Shown here piece after piece: positions 11,623 through 24,226 of a stretch of DNA of 64,000 nt; the first letter of the stretch is position 1, and each line of letters starts with the position of its first letter. The DNA is from Rhynchospora pubera (Eukaryota > Streptophyta > Magnoliopsida > Poales > Cyperaceae). The stretch spans positions 176,895,955 to 176,959,954 of the forward strand of contig CM051462.1 in the NCBI GenBank assembly GCA_028095005.1, given 5' to 3'. The notes below the pieces were generated by a model. The model worked only from the letters and a program-made list of their open reading frames with translations. It was not told the DNA's origin and made no database searches. Made by a program: the position numbers and the translations under genes.

Positions 11623-12820
11623 GTAATATATCATGTACTATTTTTGGGATTTTTTTAATAATTTAGAGAACAGAAAATTAATTGAGAAAAAAAAAATTGG
11701 CGGCGGTATTGATTGATATTGATTGAATTATTGATTGTCTGCTACAATATTCTCACAACTAAATTTATATTATACTATATATAACATGTTGTTGCTAATT
11801 AGGAAAAAAATTAGTGGAAATTCGCGCATTATGCGATTAATTTTTTTTTTATCGGTTTTTAATAAATTCGTAATGTAATATTTTTGATAATATAAAAAAA
11901 TTGTACATAATTTTTTTTTTTTTTTAAATAAGCGGGTTTTGACCCACCACTTTTCATTAATTGAAAAGCAAGCAATACATCAGCCACATTATCAAACGAC
12001 AATCTCGTCTAACCCTCCTCATCAGACACCAAACCTGGTACCAAATAGCACCACCCAACCCAACTGAATATAAAAAAAAGCACCAAAACTCACTACCTAA
12101 ACCTCGACACATCCGAACCGGAAATACTCACATTATAATAGGCAAACAAAAATCCCCAACTAACTGCACAAACCTGACAAGAATAATTGCATAAAATTGC
12201 TGTCCAAAAGAAGACGGTCAACTCTCATATTATTTCACTCACTTCAAACAAAAAGCTTGTACTTAGAGCTGTCAAACGTGGCAGAAATGCACGGAACGAG
12301 CTGTTCCATTTGCCGTTCCGTTAAAGAACGCGGTATAAAATTCTATTTTGTTAACCATTCTGTTTTTAAAACGGTACAAAATTCTGTTTCGTTAACCATT
12401 TCACCTCAGAAATAAAGTTTTGAAAATTCTCTCTAAAACACGATATTTTTCTTTCCATTTTATATCTTATAATATAATATCTAAAACACAGCATAACAAA
12501 TGAAATGATGCCAAGTGTCTCATTAGTTGGATGAATGTAATTTAATTCTTTCTGTTTATTTTGTTGTATTTTACTGACAGGTAAGACCCACCAAATAATA
12601 GTAGCTGGCTAGCTGCTGAAGCGGAATCCACTATTATCCAGTGGTTGTCAACAGGATTAGCAACACACATACATGCCACAGGAAATTTCTATTTCTCAAT
12701 ACTCTCCTCTTCGCAACTCGCAACTCGCAATTCACAAGTCACTGGAGAGAAGAACAAAGTCTAAATCTCCTCCCTTCTTCTTTAACAAGCACAAAACAAA
12801 GAAGCTCACGATCATCGCAA

Positions 12821-15800
12821 ATGGCAGCGCCGACTCTAGTGGAGAAGTGCATTGAGGCGGCTACGGCCTCGGCGGAGGCGGTGGAGAGGTGGCGGAGGCT
12901 GCGCCGCACTCTCGAGCGCCTCCCTTCCCACCTCGCCGATCAACTCCTCGCTCGCCTCATCACTCGGAAACTCGCTTTTCCCTCCTTACTAGAGTATTCT
13001 CCCTTCCCTTAGATCTACTGTTGCAATCTGTTTTACATAATTAATTCAGTAATTCCAGTAATGTACTGCATCACATTTCTCTGGTGTGATGTGGAATTGA
13101 GAACAAATACAGGAATTTGTGTGTTTGGTAGTGAATACTGAGCTGCTTCTTAATGTCATCTGATCAACCCGGTTGTAGATTCAGGAATTACTTAGTTTCC
13201 TCTGAAGTGATACGTTTAGTGTTGTAGTTACTGAGGATTGCATAATTTCTAAAGCGATTGATTAATATATATAATTATGTTTACCTTTTGGCTCTTTATC
13301 GTTTGCAGAGTTTTCCAGCATTCGGTTGAAGCGATCAATTTATCTGGACAGAACATGGTGGACGGTGAATGGTTAGCGTACCTTGGTGCTTTTCGGTGCT
13401 TGCACTCGCTAAAGCTTGCGTACTGCCGAGGTGTCAGTAGTTCTTCAATTTGGCCACTTGCTGGTATGAGCTATGATTGTTTATCAATTGAGGTCTTTTT
13501 TGCTATCTTTAATACTTCCTGTCCAAATTCATTAAATGTTTCAAGAACCTATTAATTTCGTTCTTAAGTTTACATAAAGGCAAATATTGGGGAAGGATGA
13601 TTGGCCTGACATCATTTTAATTTAATTGAATCAGGAAATTGATTACTGTCATCTGCAATTTTGCCATCGCTTATCAAATTGGACACATAAAATAGACAAG
13701 GCGAACATATAAATGATCAAAGTGAAGACATACAAACAAATAAGTTCAATAAAAAATAAGTTAAATATGCATATAAAAATCTGAACAAGGAATGGCAAGA
13801 CCTTTTTTTTTTTGTATGTGTTCACTTTGATCATCTATATGTTCACTTTGTTTATATTATGTTTATTGTTCAAGCGATGGCAAAACTGCAGATGACAATT
13901 ATCATTTCTCATTGAATCAGGGGTTTAGAGGATACTTTAGTCATTTGCAGCATTAGTTTGAGTAGTATTTTGAAATTTAGGTTGGTATGAGTGAAAATTT
14001 TTCAATGTTTGGATCTACTATGTAGTTCTTTCGGAGTAGATTGCTAACTATTATTAATGTTATTTCTGGAATTGTACAGGTTAGTTTCTGCGGCAAAAAT
14101 AGCATTAATTTGTTGCAACAAGAATTAAATAATGAGCAAAACACCTTGGAATTTCTAATTTTAGTGATAATATCAGTTGTCAGGAGTAAGCTGCTTAGTA
14201 GTAATTTTTTTTTAACAGGGATGGATGCATTAAAGGAGTTAGACCTGTCAAAATGTGAAAAATTTACTGATGCTGGTGTCAAGCACATCATAACCATCCA
14301 AAGCTTAGAGAAACTGCGCTTGTGCCACACTGGTGTGACTGCTAGTGGGGCCAGACTCCTTTCTTCCCTTAGCAACCTCACTCTTCTAGATTTGTTGGGC
14401 ATTTGGGTCACCGATGAGGCTCTCTCATCATTGCAGGTATAAACTAGCTACCTGACATTATTTCCTGGGTTTTCCTCTTTTTGTACTTCATGTTTTAATC
14501 CATGACTTCCTTTTATATGCGCTCAGCATCCAAAGATGTTATAATTCCCATTTATTTTAAATCTAACACTTCCCAGAAGTTCGGTTATCTCCCTATTTTT
14601 ATTTCCTAAATTTTTTAGCACTTCTTACCCCTTTGCGGACTTCTAACCCATTCCCAATGGAGTGTGTAATTTCTTTTCTGTTGCACATTTTGTTAAGGGG
14701 AGGTGCTAATACTGGACCTCTTTCATGCAGTTTGTGGTTTCAAAAATGATGGCTTCCTGACGCTATGCTAGATATATATTCCTTGCCTGACAAGTTATGT
14801 AGGTCATATATTTTTGGAGACGTTCAAGCTGATTTTGTCCTAGATATCAGATATACCTGCATTATGCTTAGGTTGAAAAAATACGAGCTTATAACCCCAT
14901 TAAACATGGAAGAGTACTTTTTATTTTTTTGCTTCCTGTTTACTTGAGGATAGTCCAACTGCTGGATTAGCACTCCCTATTTTCCCAAAAATAGTTCAAG
15001 CTTCTGCATTCATTTGCTTAAAAATTCCATATCAAGGTTCTGCATTTATTTGCTCAAAAAATCCCAGATCATCTCCTTCTTAAATGTTGAGCTGATATAT
15101 TTGATATATTTGTTGAAGAAAGGAGTAGTTTTGATATTGTATTGTTGCATGATATTTGTTGTTTACAACTTTACATACATGAATTCTTCTTTGCTATTCT
15201 GTTTGGACTTATCTTTACCTGCTGATGCAGGTCCTAACAAAACTCGAGCACTTGAATTTATCAGGAAGCAATATCTCTGATGCTGGTGCCACCGTTTTAA
15301 AGGCCTTCCCTAGACTTAATTATGTCAGCCTGCTATGGACCAGCGTGACAACCGTACCATTTCTCCCTTTGTTAAAGACCCTTAACATGAGCAATTGCAC
15401 CATCGATTCCATATTTAATGGGCCCCACCCTTCAGGTGGTGTGCCTCTATCCAAGCTCATTGTCTGCGGGAGCAAGTTTGAAAATGCAGAGAAAGCACTT
15501 TCTGGCATTGATTTCAATTCTCTGACTCATCTCAACTGCTCTGGAAGTTTGTTGAATAACTTCGATTTCTTAGAAAAAATGGAAAATTTGGAGCACTTAA
15601 ATCTGAGTTTCTGTGGAATTATCGACACTACATTAGAAACTATTGCGAAAATTGGAAATAGTTTGATATATTTGAACTTGATGAAAACCAAGGTCACCTC
15701 CCACGGGGTTTCAGTCTTGGCTGGTAAAGTACCAAAACTGGAATATCTCTCTTTGGCCAGCACAATGATTGATGACTCGGCTCTCTCTTATATCAACATG

Positions 15801-15988
15801 ATGCCTTCCCTGCAAACCTTGAAGTTGAGCTACACAAACATTAAAGGTTTGTTAATTCATTTATTTATATTGAACATAAGCTCTCATTATATTCAAATAA
15901 CTTAAAGTTGACCTTTTCCATGCCAGGTTACATGTGCCATGGCAATTATCCAGTTAAGGCAATGCAGGGGAGCACGTTGAGGTACTAG
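12821..15988 (+). CDS. Leucine-rich repeat protein, copy 1, 3'-truncated and fused to GH9 sequence
   Basis: Exons are 12821-12993, 13309-13463, 14219-14436, 15231-15846 and 15927-15988, all with GT-AG introns and an open frame (about 407 codons). Exon 1 is GC-rich and encodes MAAPTLVEKCIEAATASAEA followed by a basic helix (VERWRRLRRTLERLPSHLAD). The rest is a run of LRRs of the ribonuclease-inhibitor type (units such as LKELDLSKCEKFTDAGVKHI and LEHLNLSGSNISDAGATVLK). Exon lengths 173, 155, 218 and 616 are identical to copy 2. The protein resembles an uncharacterised plant LRR family (Arabidopsis At4g23840-like, from memory). Exon 5 follows the LRR gene only to 15959; after the codons for GYMCHGNYPVK the sequence becomes GH9 in another frame, adding AMQGSTLRY and a stop at 15986. 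The last roughly 180 residues are therefore lost. Function is unknown, and it may be a pseudogene. Confidence 0.75.
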
Positions 15989-16654
15989 AAAATTACAAGC
16001 AAATGGCTGAGTCGTTCATGTGCACAGGCATTAGCAAGTCGAGTCAAAGCGTGCAGAAGACACCTGGCGTATTATTGCACAGGCAGAGCTGGAACAACCG
16101 GCAATTTGTCACAAGTGCTTCATTCCTTCTCACTGTTTGTTCTGACTACCTTGCTTTTGTCGGGAAGACTGCTCAGTGTGACTCTAAGCCAGCACAACCT
16201 GTTGAACTCTTCAATATTGCTAACTCTCAGGTAATACTTTATTTTAAAAACCTAATTGAAATTTGATTATGTTTCTCATAGTTTCATCAAGTTTTTATGT
16301 TGGTGGGTTATCAACCTGCAACAATAGTTGCCTACTGGAAGGCGTAAAAATATCATATTTAAATTATATTCATATTTTAAAGTCGAATGGAAAAAATGGG
16401 GCAAAAGTAAGAATGCAACTGAAGCCGTGATCAAAGTAAAGTAAAATAAATATAACAATTTGACTTTCTAGGATTAAAAAAAATTATGCAAGGCAATTTG
16501 AAATGATCATGATCAAATGTACTTGTTGATATAGAAGCATGAAAAGTTTCTATATCACTTTAAAGGCATTTTGGTCTAACTAGATAACAATTTTCATGTG
16601 GATTATATCCTAGGAGACAATCCAAGGGCAACAAGCTACATGGCAGGCTACGGC

Positions 16655-18009
16655 CAGTGGCGAGGCCAGAAATTTTTATAATGGGGTTCACTAAATTTAT
16701 AATATCATCATACCATTTAGGATTGAATTTTCGTCACACGTCTGCTATTTTTACTGGTTCGAACTTGCATGCTTTTGGTTGATTTGGACCTCTATTTAAA
16801 TAAAATCTTCTAATTTCATCTCGTTCATTTAGAGGGTACTAAAAAATCTTTTGTCGCTTTGCTGGATCAAAAAGGTAATCATTTGGATTAATTTGAACCC
16901 GTTTAGGGGCTCGAGAGCTTGAAGTATTATCAGTAGGCTGCTGTCGTTTTAAGAATTTCTTCATAGTAAATCTATAAAAAAAATATCAAGAGATAAAGAA
17001 AAAAGAATCAGGTGTGTTTCATTCTACAATTTGTGTTATAAACCAGAATTTTGATATATTCTACATTTCTACTTATAAATTAAAAATAAAAGAATCATTT
17101 GATGAATATAAGAGGATCAATTAGAAAACAGTAACTTTTTCAAAATGTCTTTGCGAAGGAAGAAGCCACAGAAATTACAGAAGAATAATTTAAATCATAA
17201 CAGAGGAGTGCTTCGCAGAGAAATGAAAATGCGAGAAAAAATTATAAAAAGAGAAAGTGCTTCGTTGGCTACTCCATTCTTTATTAAATTTGGCTACTCC
17301 ATTCTTTATTAAATTTGCAACTTTCTCTTTTTGCTTTTATGAATTTTGGAACATATTAGGCAAGGCAATCAAATTAGATCATTATTAATTTTTCCATTCT
17401 TTTCTTGCTAATTTAGTCATTTGGATTTACGTTTTAAACATTTAATTAATTATAAGCCTGCATAATCAGCAACTAAAAATAGTAATAAATAGTTTTACCG
17501 ATCCAAACCGTCAAATATGATCTCCATATTGAAATCTCATTGCCGACTAATTTTTTCATTTTTTTGAATTTTTTAAGTATTTTTTTCGGATTTTTAAAAA
17601 CAGCAATTTTTGTAGGGTTCAGAAAAAATTAGATTAACGATTTTCTAAAATTTGAAAAAAATACTGAAAAATTTCAAAAAAATTAAAAAATTAGTCGGCA
17701 AGGAGATTTCAATATGGAGATCGTATTTGACGGTTTGGATCGGTCATTTGAACTTTCAATATTGAGATCTGACGGGGTTTAACTGGGACTCCGGTCAAAG
17801 CGCTTTGATTGAATCCTTCCTCTATATATATATATATATATATATATGGGGTTCAATAGTAAAATTTTACGCAAATACTAATGGGGTTCAAATAAATAGA
17901 ACTTATGACAAATTATATTTTATAACTATAAATATGAATCCCTAATAATGTTATTTAAAAAAAAATGGGTGACATTGACACCCATACCATATACATAGAC
18001 TCGCCTATG
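16655..18009. mobile_element. Non-autonomous hAT transposon, 1355 bp
   Basis: The insertion starts CAGTGGCGAGGCCAG, the usual terminus of many plant hAT elements, and ends ...AGACTCGCCTATG, an imperfect inverted copy. A perfect 8-bp target duplication GCTACGGC flanks it (16647-16654 and 18010-18017), the size expected for hAT. It interrupts the codons for the GYG of LGDNPRATSYMAGYG in the GH9 fragment. No transposase frame is visible. A foldback MITE (17498-17743) and a (TA)n run near 17823-17848 lie inside it. Confidence 0.9.
17498..17743. mobile_element. Foldback MITE nested in the hAT element
   Basis: The ends are a long inverted repeat: CCGATCCAAACCGTCAAATA at the left is matched by the reverse complement at 17724-17743, and pairing continues inward through the GATCTCCATATTGAAATCTC region. 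The AT-rich centre forms the loop. Elements with the same core (GATCCAAA.CG, ATATTGAAATCTC) lie at 26220-26535 and 58739-59062. Confidence 0.7.
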
Positions 18010-19325
18010 GCTACGGCAACACTTACCTGCAGCAAGTACACCACCGTGGCTCATCCATATTATCCTCAAGGCGGAACCCAGTTTTGTTAGCTGCTCAGGT
18101 GGGCATACAACCTGGTTTGGCCTCAATTCTGGGGATCCTAATCTTCTTGATTGTGCAATCGTGGGTGGACCAGGTGCATATGATGACTTCGTGGACCATA
18201 GAGACAATTATGAGCAGACTGAACTGACTACTTATGAAGTATAATAATGCACCTTTGCTTGGTGTATTGGCAAGGCTTAATGCTGGCAGTAGTGGATTGA
18301 GTCAGTTATTTCTTGGTAAGTAAACTGCTCAAGCATTGCTCTCTATCTCTCTTTAAGTAATACATATAATTATGTGTTCTTCAAATTGGAAATTAAAATT
18401 GCTATCATATTATATAGAAAAATGAAACCGGATCATATATCAATTGATAAATTTTTGCTGACATTATTCTTTGTTTAGAGCTCTGGTCCTAGCACCTACC
18501 ACACCAATCAGGAAGGAAAATCCAGCTGCAACTCCAAAGCCATCATCAAGTCCTGGTAACTAATAACATGATACAGAGTTTTTTTTTCCTACCTTAATAA
18601 ATAAATAAATATTTTCTGGACTTTAAACAAAACAGTTTGACAATCCATTTATTGGAATTTAAGAAGCTTGTTTCCCCCAATATCCTAATTTATGTTTTCT
18701 GTCTTTGTTCATTCAACAGAGCTTCTTCACTAATCAACATCTCACAAAATGCAACCATATCATGGAATTACCGAGGTAAGACCTACCGCTACTCGGTGAT
18801 TTTCACCAACAATTCACCCAAAACTGTTAAAGATCTTGATGTTGGCATCTCCAAGCTGTACGGACATCTATGGGGTTTGACAAAGTACCGATATGGGTAC
18901 ATGTTTCCTGCTTGGATTCAGACTTTACCTGGTGGAAAAGAGCCTTGAATTTGTATGCATTCACGCAGCATCACCAGCTGACATATGGATCTATGGTTAC
19001 AAGCTTGTTCAAGTCACATAAGAATAGTTAGAATATCTGTTTTGGGGAAAGGAGAGAAGAGACGGAAGTGCTCATCCTCTCTCTTATTTATTTACAGCAG
19101 CAAATTACTAGGATTTAGCATTGATTTTAGATTTGGACCGAAGCACATTGAAGCAACTAAGGATGTGAAAATCCGTGCCATCCAAATAGCGGCCCACGAA
19201 CAACTCCCAGTTTGTGAAAATGGGGGGATTAGGAACAAGGGGAGAAGTTCACGAATAGTCTAGTTCGTGAGTTGTTTGGTTCACGCGAACTACAGCTTGT
19301 TCGCGAGCAGCCTGTTTGTGAGCAC

Positions 19326-19766
19326 TGTAGAAAATAATAATAACAATAAAGAACACACGATTTTAACGAGGTTTACCACCAACTTGGTGTCAACATTCTC
19401 ACACACGCACACGTCTCATTTTTTTATTGATTATTTTCTGTTACAATGGTACAATGGAGGAGAAGAAGTATTAATAGAATTATCCTAGAAACCCACATCT
19501 CTTTCCTATTAATTGCCCCTTAATTCCCTTCCTTTTTTCCTTCAAATTACATTTTTTTACATAAGGAAATTATTCCTTTCTGTAGAGAATACCTCTCCAA
19601 CCGTGCTACAGACGTATTACCAAGTTTGGTGCGGTATAAAACCTTCCTTGTATGAAAAACACGTCGTTCTTGATACCATTCGGCTAGACCTAGACGAACA
19701 CCTGGCCGAATGACATGTTTTGGATCTCATGTGGTAGCACACATCACCACACTTCATGTTTCAACA
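19326..19766. mobile_element. Solo LTR, Copia-like, 441 bp
   Basis: It begins TGTAGAAAATAAT and ends CATGTTTCAACA, giving TG...CA ends, and is flanked by a perfect 5-bp duplication AGCAC (19321-19325 and 19767-19771). The segment 'cgattttaacgaggttta' near the 5' end is typical of many plant Copia LTRs. There is no internal region, so this is a solo LTR. The Copia assignment rests on that motif and the short length. Confidence 0.82.
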
Positions 19767-20368
19767 AGCACATCCAAACACACCCCAAGTCTATCATTGG
19801 CAATGGATATATATATAATAAAGCTAATATGCAGTATTTTACCTTTTTCCATTCTCTATTCTCTATCCCTCACTTTGGGATAGAGACTATCATTTCGCAA
19901 AGAAATAATGTGTTTGTTTGCGCTATATATATAATAATTGAGAAAAGACGCGCTCTGAGAATAGGAATTATTCGTGCGCATCAAAACAACTTAACGTACC
20001 AGACCAGCACAAACTAGGACATTATTCTAAATAAGCATTAATGCATTATATATTATATCCAACTGGTAAATGGTAAGCAGCCCAGCAGACAATAAATGGC
20101 AAGCATCAATTAGGGATTCGGCTGGCACGGAGAACAGATGTCTGAATGGTGAGGCCTGGCCCAAACCCTAAGAGCACTCTGAATTCTGCTCCTCGGCCGG
20201 TTGTTGCCGTTTCTTTTGATCTATTCACCATCTCATCCATAACTAAAAACACACTGCCACTCCCAATGTTACCATACTATGCTAACACATGCCTGGTTGC
20301 CATAAGCTTCTCCTTGTCAAGCTTGAGCTCATTCTCCATTCCATCTAGAATCTACCGCAGATGGGATC

Positions 20369-20535
20369 AAGTCCCGCGCGGGACCATCGAGCGCACAGAT
20401 CACAGCCGTGTGATTTAATCTAAATGGCAAAGGGAGTCCCGTGCATGTAACCAGATTGATAGGCCCGAACCGTCCAGATCAGATCGGACGGTTCGAAGGC
20501 TGCGCTGGACGGTTCCGCGCGGGAGCGGATACGGC
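20369..20535. mobile_element. Short element with GTCCCGCGCGGGAC ends, copy A
   Basis: The palindrome GTCCCGCGCGGGAC (about 20371) and a related CCGCGCGGGAG (about 20516) bracket a segment containing 'aggcccgaaccgtccagatc', itself followed by its near-inverted copy 'gatcggacggttcg'. The same sequence occurs in reverse orientation at 29925-30053. The two copies share termini and centre but differ outside, as expected for a small DNA transposon. No family name can be given. Confidence 0.55.
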
Positions 20536-20801
20536 CCCAAGCTTACTGTCCAAATAATTGCAGTAAACTGGTCCTTGGTAAACATGTAAGTGATCCATTT
20601 AAGCAAATAAGCTTTAATTTAGAACCGTTAACAGAACTAATTTTTTTTAATTGCATTGTCAATCATTGTCAGCTAATTACATTTTGTAATCTATAAATAC
20701 ATTGTTAATATTAATTTGTATGGTAATCCTACACATGGAGAGCAGGACAAATTAATGAAACTTTGCAGTGAAACAAAAAAGTTAGTGCTAACTAAAGAAA
20801 T

Positions 20802-22436
20802 TGAAGATTTCAGCACAGAAAAGAGAGTTCCAGTCTGTTATCCCTAGTGGTGTGAATGCTTTAGTGAGACACTTACTGATGTTATTTGAGATGTGCATTG
20901 GTACAGAAGGCTTCAAGTACATGACTAAGCCGGCCTCCTGCATGCAGCCGTTGATTTCTTCCGCTGTCCCAGGGATGATGGATTGGCCCGATGAGAGGAT
21001 CTCAAAAAGGGTTAGAGCCAACGATGACGGCCCCAGCACCATCACCGAACAAAGCCTGTGCAACAAGCATCTCTATGGACTATGGACTCTTCAAATGGGG
21101 CACGGAAAAAACTAAGATTTATCTCTACGCAAACAACAAGGACACGGGCACCAGGGTTGTTCTCAGCTAGGTCTTTCGCTATGCGAATCACAGTACCACC
21201 ACCATAGCATCCAGTGTAGAATAACATGCAGCGGCTCACCGTTGGTTCAAGTCCTAGGAGGTTCATTAGCCGGTAGTCCGGACCGGGCAAATCGACACAG
21301 CTCGAGGCAGTATGGAAGATAAGGTGGGTAATTCTAGACCTCGGTTGACCCCATTCTTTCAAGGCCTCCTCAGCTGCCTTCTTAGCTAGATCATCCACCC
21401 CTGGTGCAAGCAACCTGTTCCGGATGTCTAATGTCGGTTCCTTATACACTACGCTATTTAATGACATTAGTACCGGTTTTTTTGTGTTATTAGTACCGGT
21501 TTTGTACCGGTACTAATAATAAGGGTACTAAAAACAATAAAAAACCGGTATTAATAAGTCGGTACTAGAAGGTGATGGAAAGTGGCGGCAAACACAATTA
21601 GTACCGGTTTTTAACTAAAAACCGGTACTAAAAATATTACATTTAGTACCGGTTTTTTATAAAAAACCGGTACTAATTAAGTTTAAAAAACTAGATTTAA
21701 TTTTAAAAGTTTAGTACCGGTTTTTTATAAAAAATCGGTACTAAATTGATTAAAAAAAATACGAATTTTTTTTAATTAATTTAGTACCGGTTTTTAGCTA
21801 AAAACCGGTACTAAATTAATTAAAAAATCAAAAAAATTATTTAGTACCGGTTTTTAGTTAAAAACCGGTACTAAATTATTATTTTTTTTAAAAAAAATTT
21901 ATTTCTGGAAAATTTTACATCGTCTTGAAAATTATATTATTAACAAATTACTAATGTCAATTTGAATATTTTGGAAAAGGAGTAACGCATTTGTAAAATA
22001 AATTGGATAAGATTTCGTAGACATTGTTCAAATTGATGGAAGAGAAAAATTCGTAGTGTCTAACCAACCTAATTAGAAGAATGGTAGTTGCATATGCGTA
22101 CATAACCTATTTTTCTTTTTATTTTCTTTTTGCTCTTACCTTGTTTTTCTAAATTTCATTCTTCATCTTTACATGTAGACACAGATGCCTTAAGTTTGTG
22201 TACATTAGTGAAAATTTCCCCTTCTCTTCTAACTTGAAAATGTAATTATGCATTGCAAAGCCCCTTTTGAGAAAGAGAATGAAGGGAAACAAAATTGATA
22301 GAGAAGAAAATATATGACCTGCTTGATTTCTGCACGAAGAGTATGATAGAGGTGCTATGCTTCGAACACGGTAACCTCTAGTATTCCATGGAGAAGATTT
22401 GAAGCCTCCATCTCCTCTTCCATTCATTTCTCTTTG

Positions 22437-22478
<42 letters not shown>

Positions 22479-23529
22479 ACTCTCTTTCTTTCGCTATTTC
22501 AAGCTTCACCTTTTACAAGGCTTTGAGTCTATATATCTCCTTTAAGATACGTAATAATCGACTGAAAAATATCTGCCTATTTTTAGTACTGGTTTTTTAT
22601 AAAAAACCGGTACTAAAAATCACTTGAAAATAAAAAACCGTTATATTTTTAGTACCGATTTTTTATAAAAAAACGGTACTAAAAATCAATTAATTAGTAC
22701 CGGTTTTTTATAAAAAACTGGTACTAAAAATATAACGGTTTTTTTTTTATTCTTTAAAAGTTTAGTACCGGTTTTTTATAAAAAACCGGTACTAATTAAT
22801 TGATTTTTAGTACCGGTTTTTTATAAAAAACCGGTACTAATATTAAACATTTTTTTTTAATAAATTCAAACCTTTAGTATCGGTTTTTTATAAAAAACCG
22901 GTACTAATGAATTGATTTTTAGTACCGGTTTTTTATAAAAAACCGGTACTAAATTAAAAATGTTTTTTTTTTCAGACGATTTTTAGTACCGGTTTTTTAA
23001 AAAAACCGGTACTAAATAATATATCTGACAATTACGAAAATGCCATGATTTATTATTAGTACCGGTTTTCTTAAAAACCGGTACTAATGAGCAGGTACTA
23101 ATAATCTTTTTTGTTGTAGTGATAACTGATTAAGCTGGGATAATTCTTCAGCATCTCATCTGTTAAATAAAAGTGACGTTTTTCAATCTTCGTGGCGGTG
23201 CCTGTGAATCAAGGAAAGAACTAGCATCACCAATCTGCAACTTCAAAAATTTCTTAAGCTTTCAAATTATGTCACTATTAAACAACAAAAGAATAAAAAA
23301 CGTCGAAGTTAGGCTCTGAGTGCATGATGATTTATATATACATAGAGAGAGACCATATATGCATGAGTTAATATTGATTACATATTCTAGTAAGCTTTTG
23401 CTTGAGTTCAGCAAGGTTCTCGTTCTTGGTAGCACTGAAGTAGTAGTCAGGATAATCTGACTAGTAGATGATGTTGGTTGGAAGAGCCTTGCCAGTTGCA
23501 AGAACCGTAGCCTTGCTTCGATTTGCCAT
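20802..23529 (-). pseudogene. Type III polyketide synthase (chalcone synthase-like), copy 2, interrupted
   Basis: Exon 1 (23382-23529) encodes MANRSKATVLATGKALPTNI, then an in-frame TAG replaces the Gln codon of copy 1 before SDYPDYYFSATKNENLAELK. The intron splits a Cys codon as in the family. Exon 2 starts at 23201 (ATKIEKRHFYLTDEMLKNYP), is cut by a CACTA element (21447-23121) inside the SLI/KEPTLDI codons, and resumes at 21443. It continues with RITHLIFHTASSCVDLPGPD, the catalytic-Cys region CMLFYTGCYGGG(T), VLVVCVEINLSFFRAP, then a frameshift near LFGDGAGAVIVGS, and ends in LGITDWNSLF. The normal HPGG...Asn C-terminal part is missing. In the active-site region the usual Cys is in 'TSxxCVDLPG', which is present as SSCVDLPGPD. 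Stop, insertion, frameshift and truncation make it a clear pseudogene. Confidence 0.92.
21447..23121 (+). mobile_element. Non-autonomous CACTA element 1 with palindrome arrays, 1675 bp
   Basis: It starts CACTACGCTATTTAATGAC and ends TTTTTTGTTGTAGTG, with a 3-bp duplication ATA on both sides (21444-21446 and 23122-23124), the size expected for CACTA elements. Both ends carry runs of near-perfect palindromes built from TTAGTACCGGTTTTT and its complement, at least a dozen in all (21465-21880 and 22580-23095). The centre (about 21900-22560) is non-palindromic, includes a (CT)n run at 22439-22477 and a short minus-strand frame (22149-22427) shared with element 2. No transposase. It sits in PKS2 exon 2. 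Confidence 0.9.
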
Positions 23530-23945
23530 GGTATCGTGTCCTGAAGTACCTCTATCAATTATTATGCAACTGGTGTTATCACTTAATTATCAGAGGAGTC
23601 GATTGATTAGGGCTTGAGGAGATGCGAATGGTTTCCGCTATTTATAGAGCAAATTTCAATTTCAATAAAAAATGTTATAAGCACCAAGCTATGTTGTATG
23701 GATTTGGGTTGGAGAACCATAATCGGTACGGTGCGGGTTCGGCGATTCGAAAATTTTCAAAAAATCTCCAATACCGATGTTACACTCCAAACATTTGTTA
23801 TTAACTACTCCCTTTCAGTTATTCGTTACTCATTTAGATAAACTTTGTATTTGACTTATTATGTAATTTCTTATAGTTCTTAGTTACTCTTTAATAACTA
23901 CTCTTAATAAAAGAACACATAAAAATGTATTAGTTACTCTATTTA

Positions 23946-24202
23946 GGCTGTGCTGCAAAACTCCGATAATAAAGGAGAGGAACGGAGAGGAGAGTAAAAG
24001 TTGACCGAAAATTTGTTACTCTCAAATCGGAGTGGAGAAGTTTACTCTAAAAATTTCCGAATTTTAGTCTGTCTCTTCTCTCTTCTTCTCTTCCTTTCTG
24101 TCTTCTTCTCCTCTGCGTGGAGCGAGTAACCAATCGGGCAGAGTAAACTTGTCCGTTACTCTCCTCTCCTCTCCTTTCGATTTGGTGATCTGGAGCACAG
24201 CC
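23946..24202. mobile_element. Tourist-like (PIF/Harbinger) MITE, 257 bp
   Basis: The ends are GGCTGTGCTGCAAA and its inverted counterpart ending TGGAGCACAGCC. A 3-bp TTA duplication flanks it (23943-23945 and 24203-24205). The partner block has the empty site near 1635. No coding content. Confidence 0.85.
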
Positions 24203-24226
24203 TTAATAAACACACCCTTCTACCAT

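Larger units (their letters stand above)
15960..19021 (+). pseudogene. GH9 class C endo-beta-1,4-glucanase with CBM49, 3' half, broken
   Basis: This is the C-terminal half of a plant secreted cellulase (family 9 glycosyl hydrolase). Exon a (15960-16230) encodes HVEVLENYKQMAESFMC, WNNRQFVTSASFLLT and AQPVELFNIANSQ. Exon b (from 16598) encodes VDYILGDNPRATSYMAGYG and is then split by a hAT element (16655-18009). It resumes at 18010 with GNTYLQQVHHRGSSI and, through frameshifts, the remnants of the catalytic GGPGAYDDFVDHRDNYEQTE region and LLGVLARLNAGSSG. A Pro-rich linker near 18490-18560 leads to a CBM49 module (18720-19021: SLINISQNATISWNYRGKTY ... GKEP, then LEFVCIHAASPADIWIYGYK). Faults: stop and frame loss in exon a relative to the upstream LRR frame, acceptor before VDYI reads AT instead of AG, hAT insertion, several frameshifts including one before LEFV. 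It has no 5' half in this window. Confidence 0.88.
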
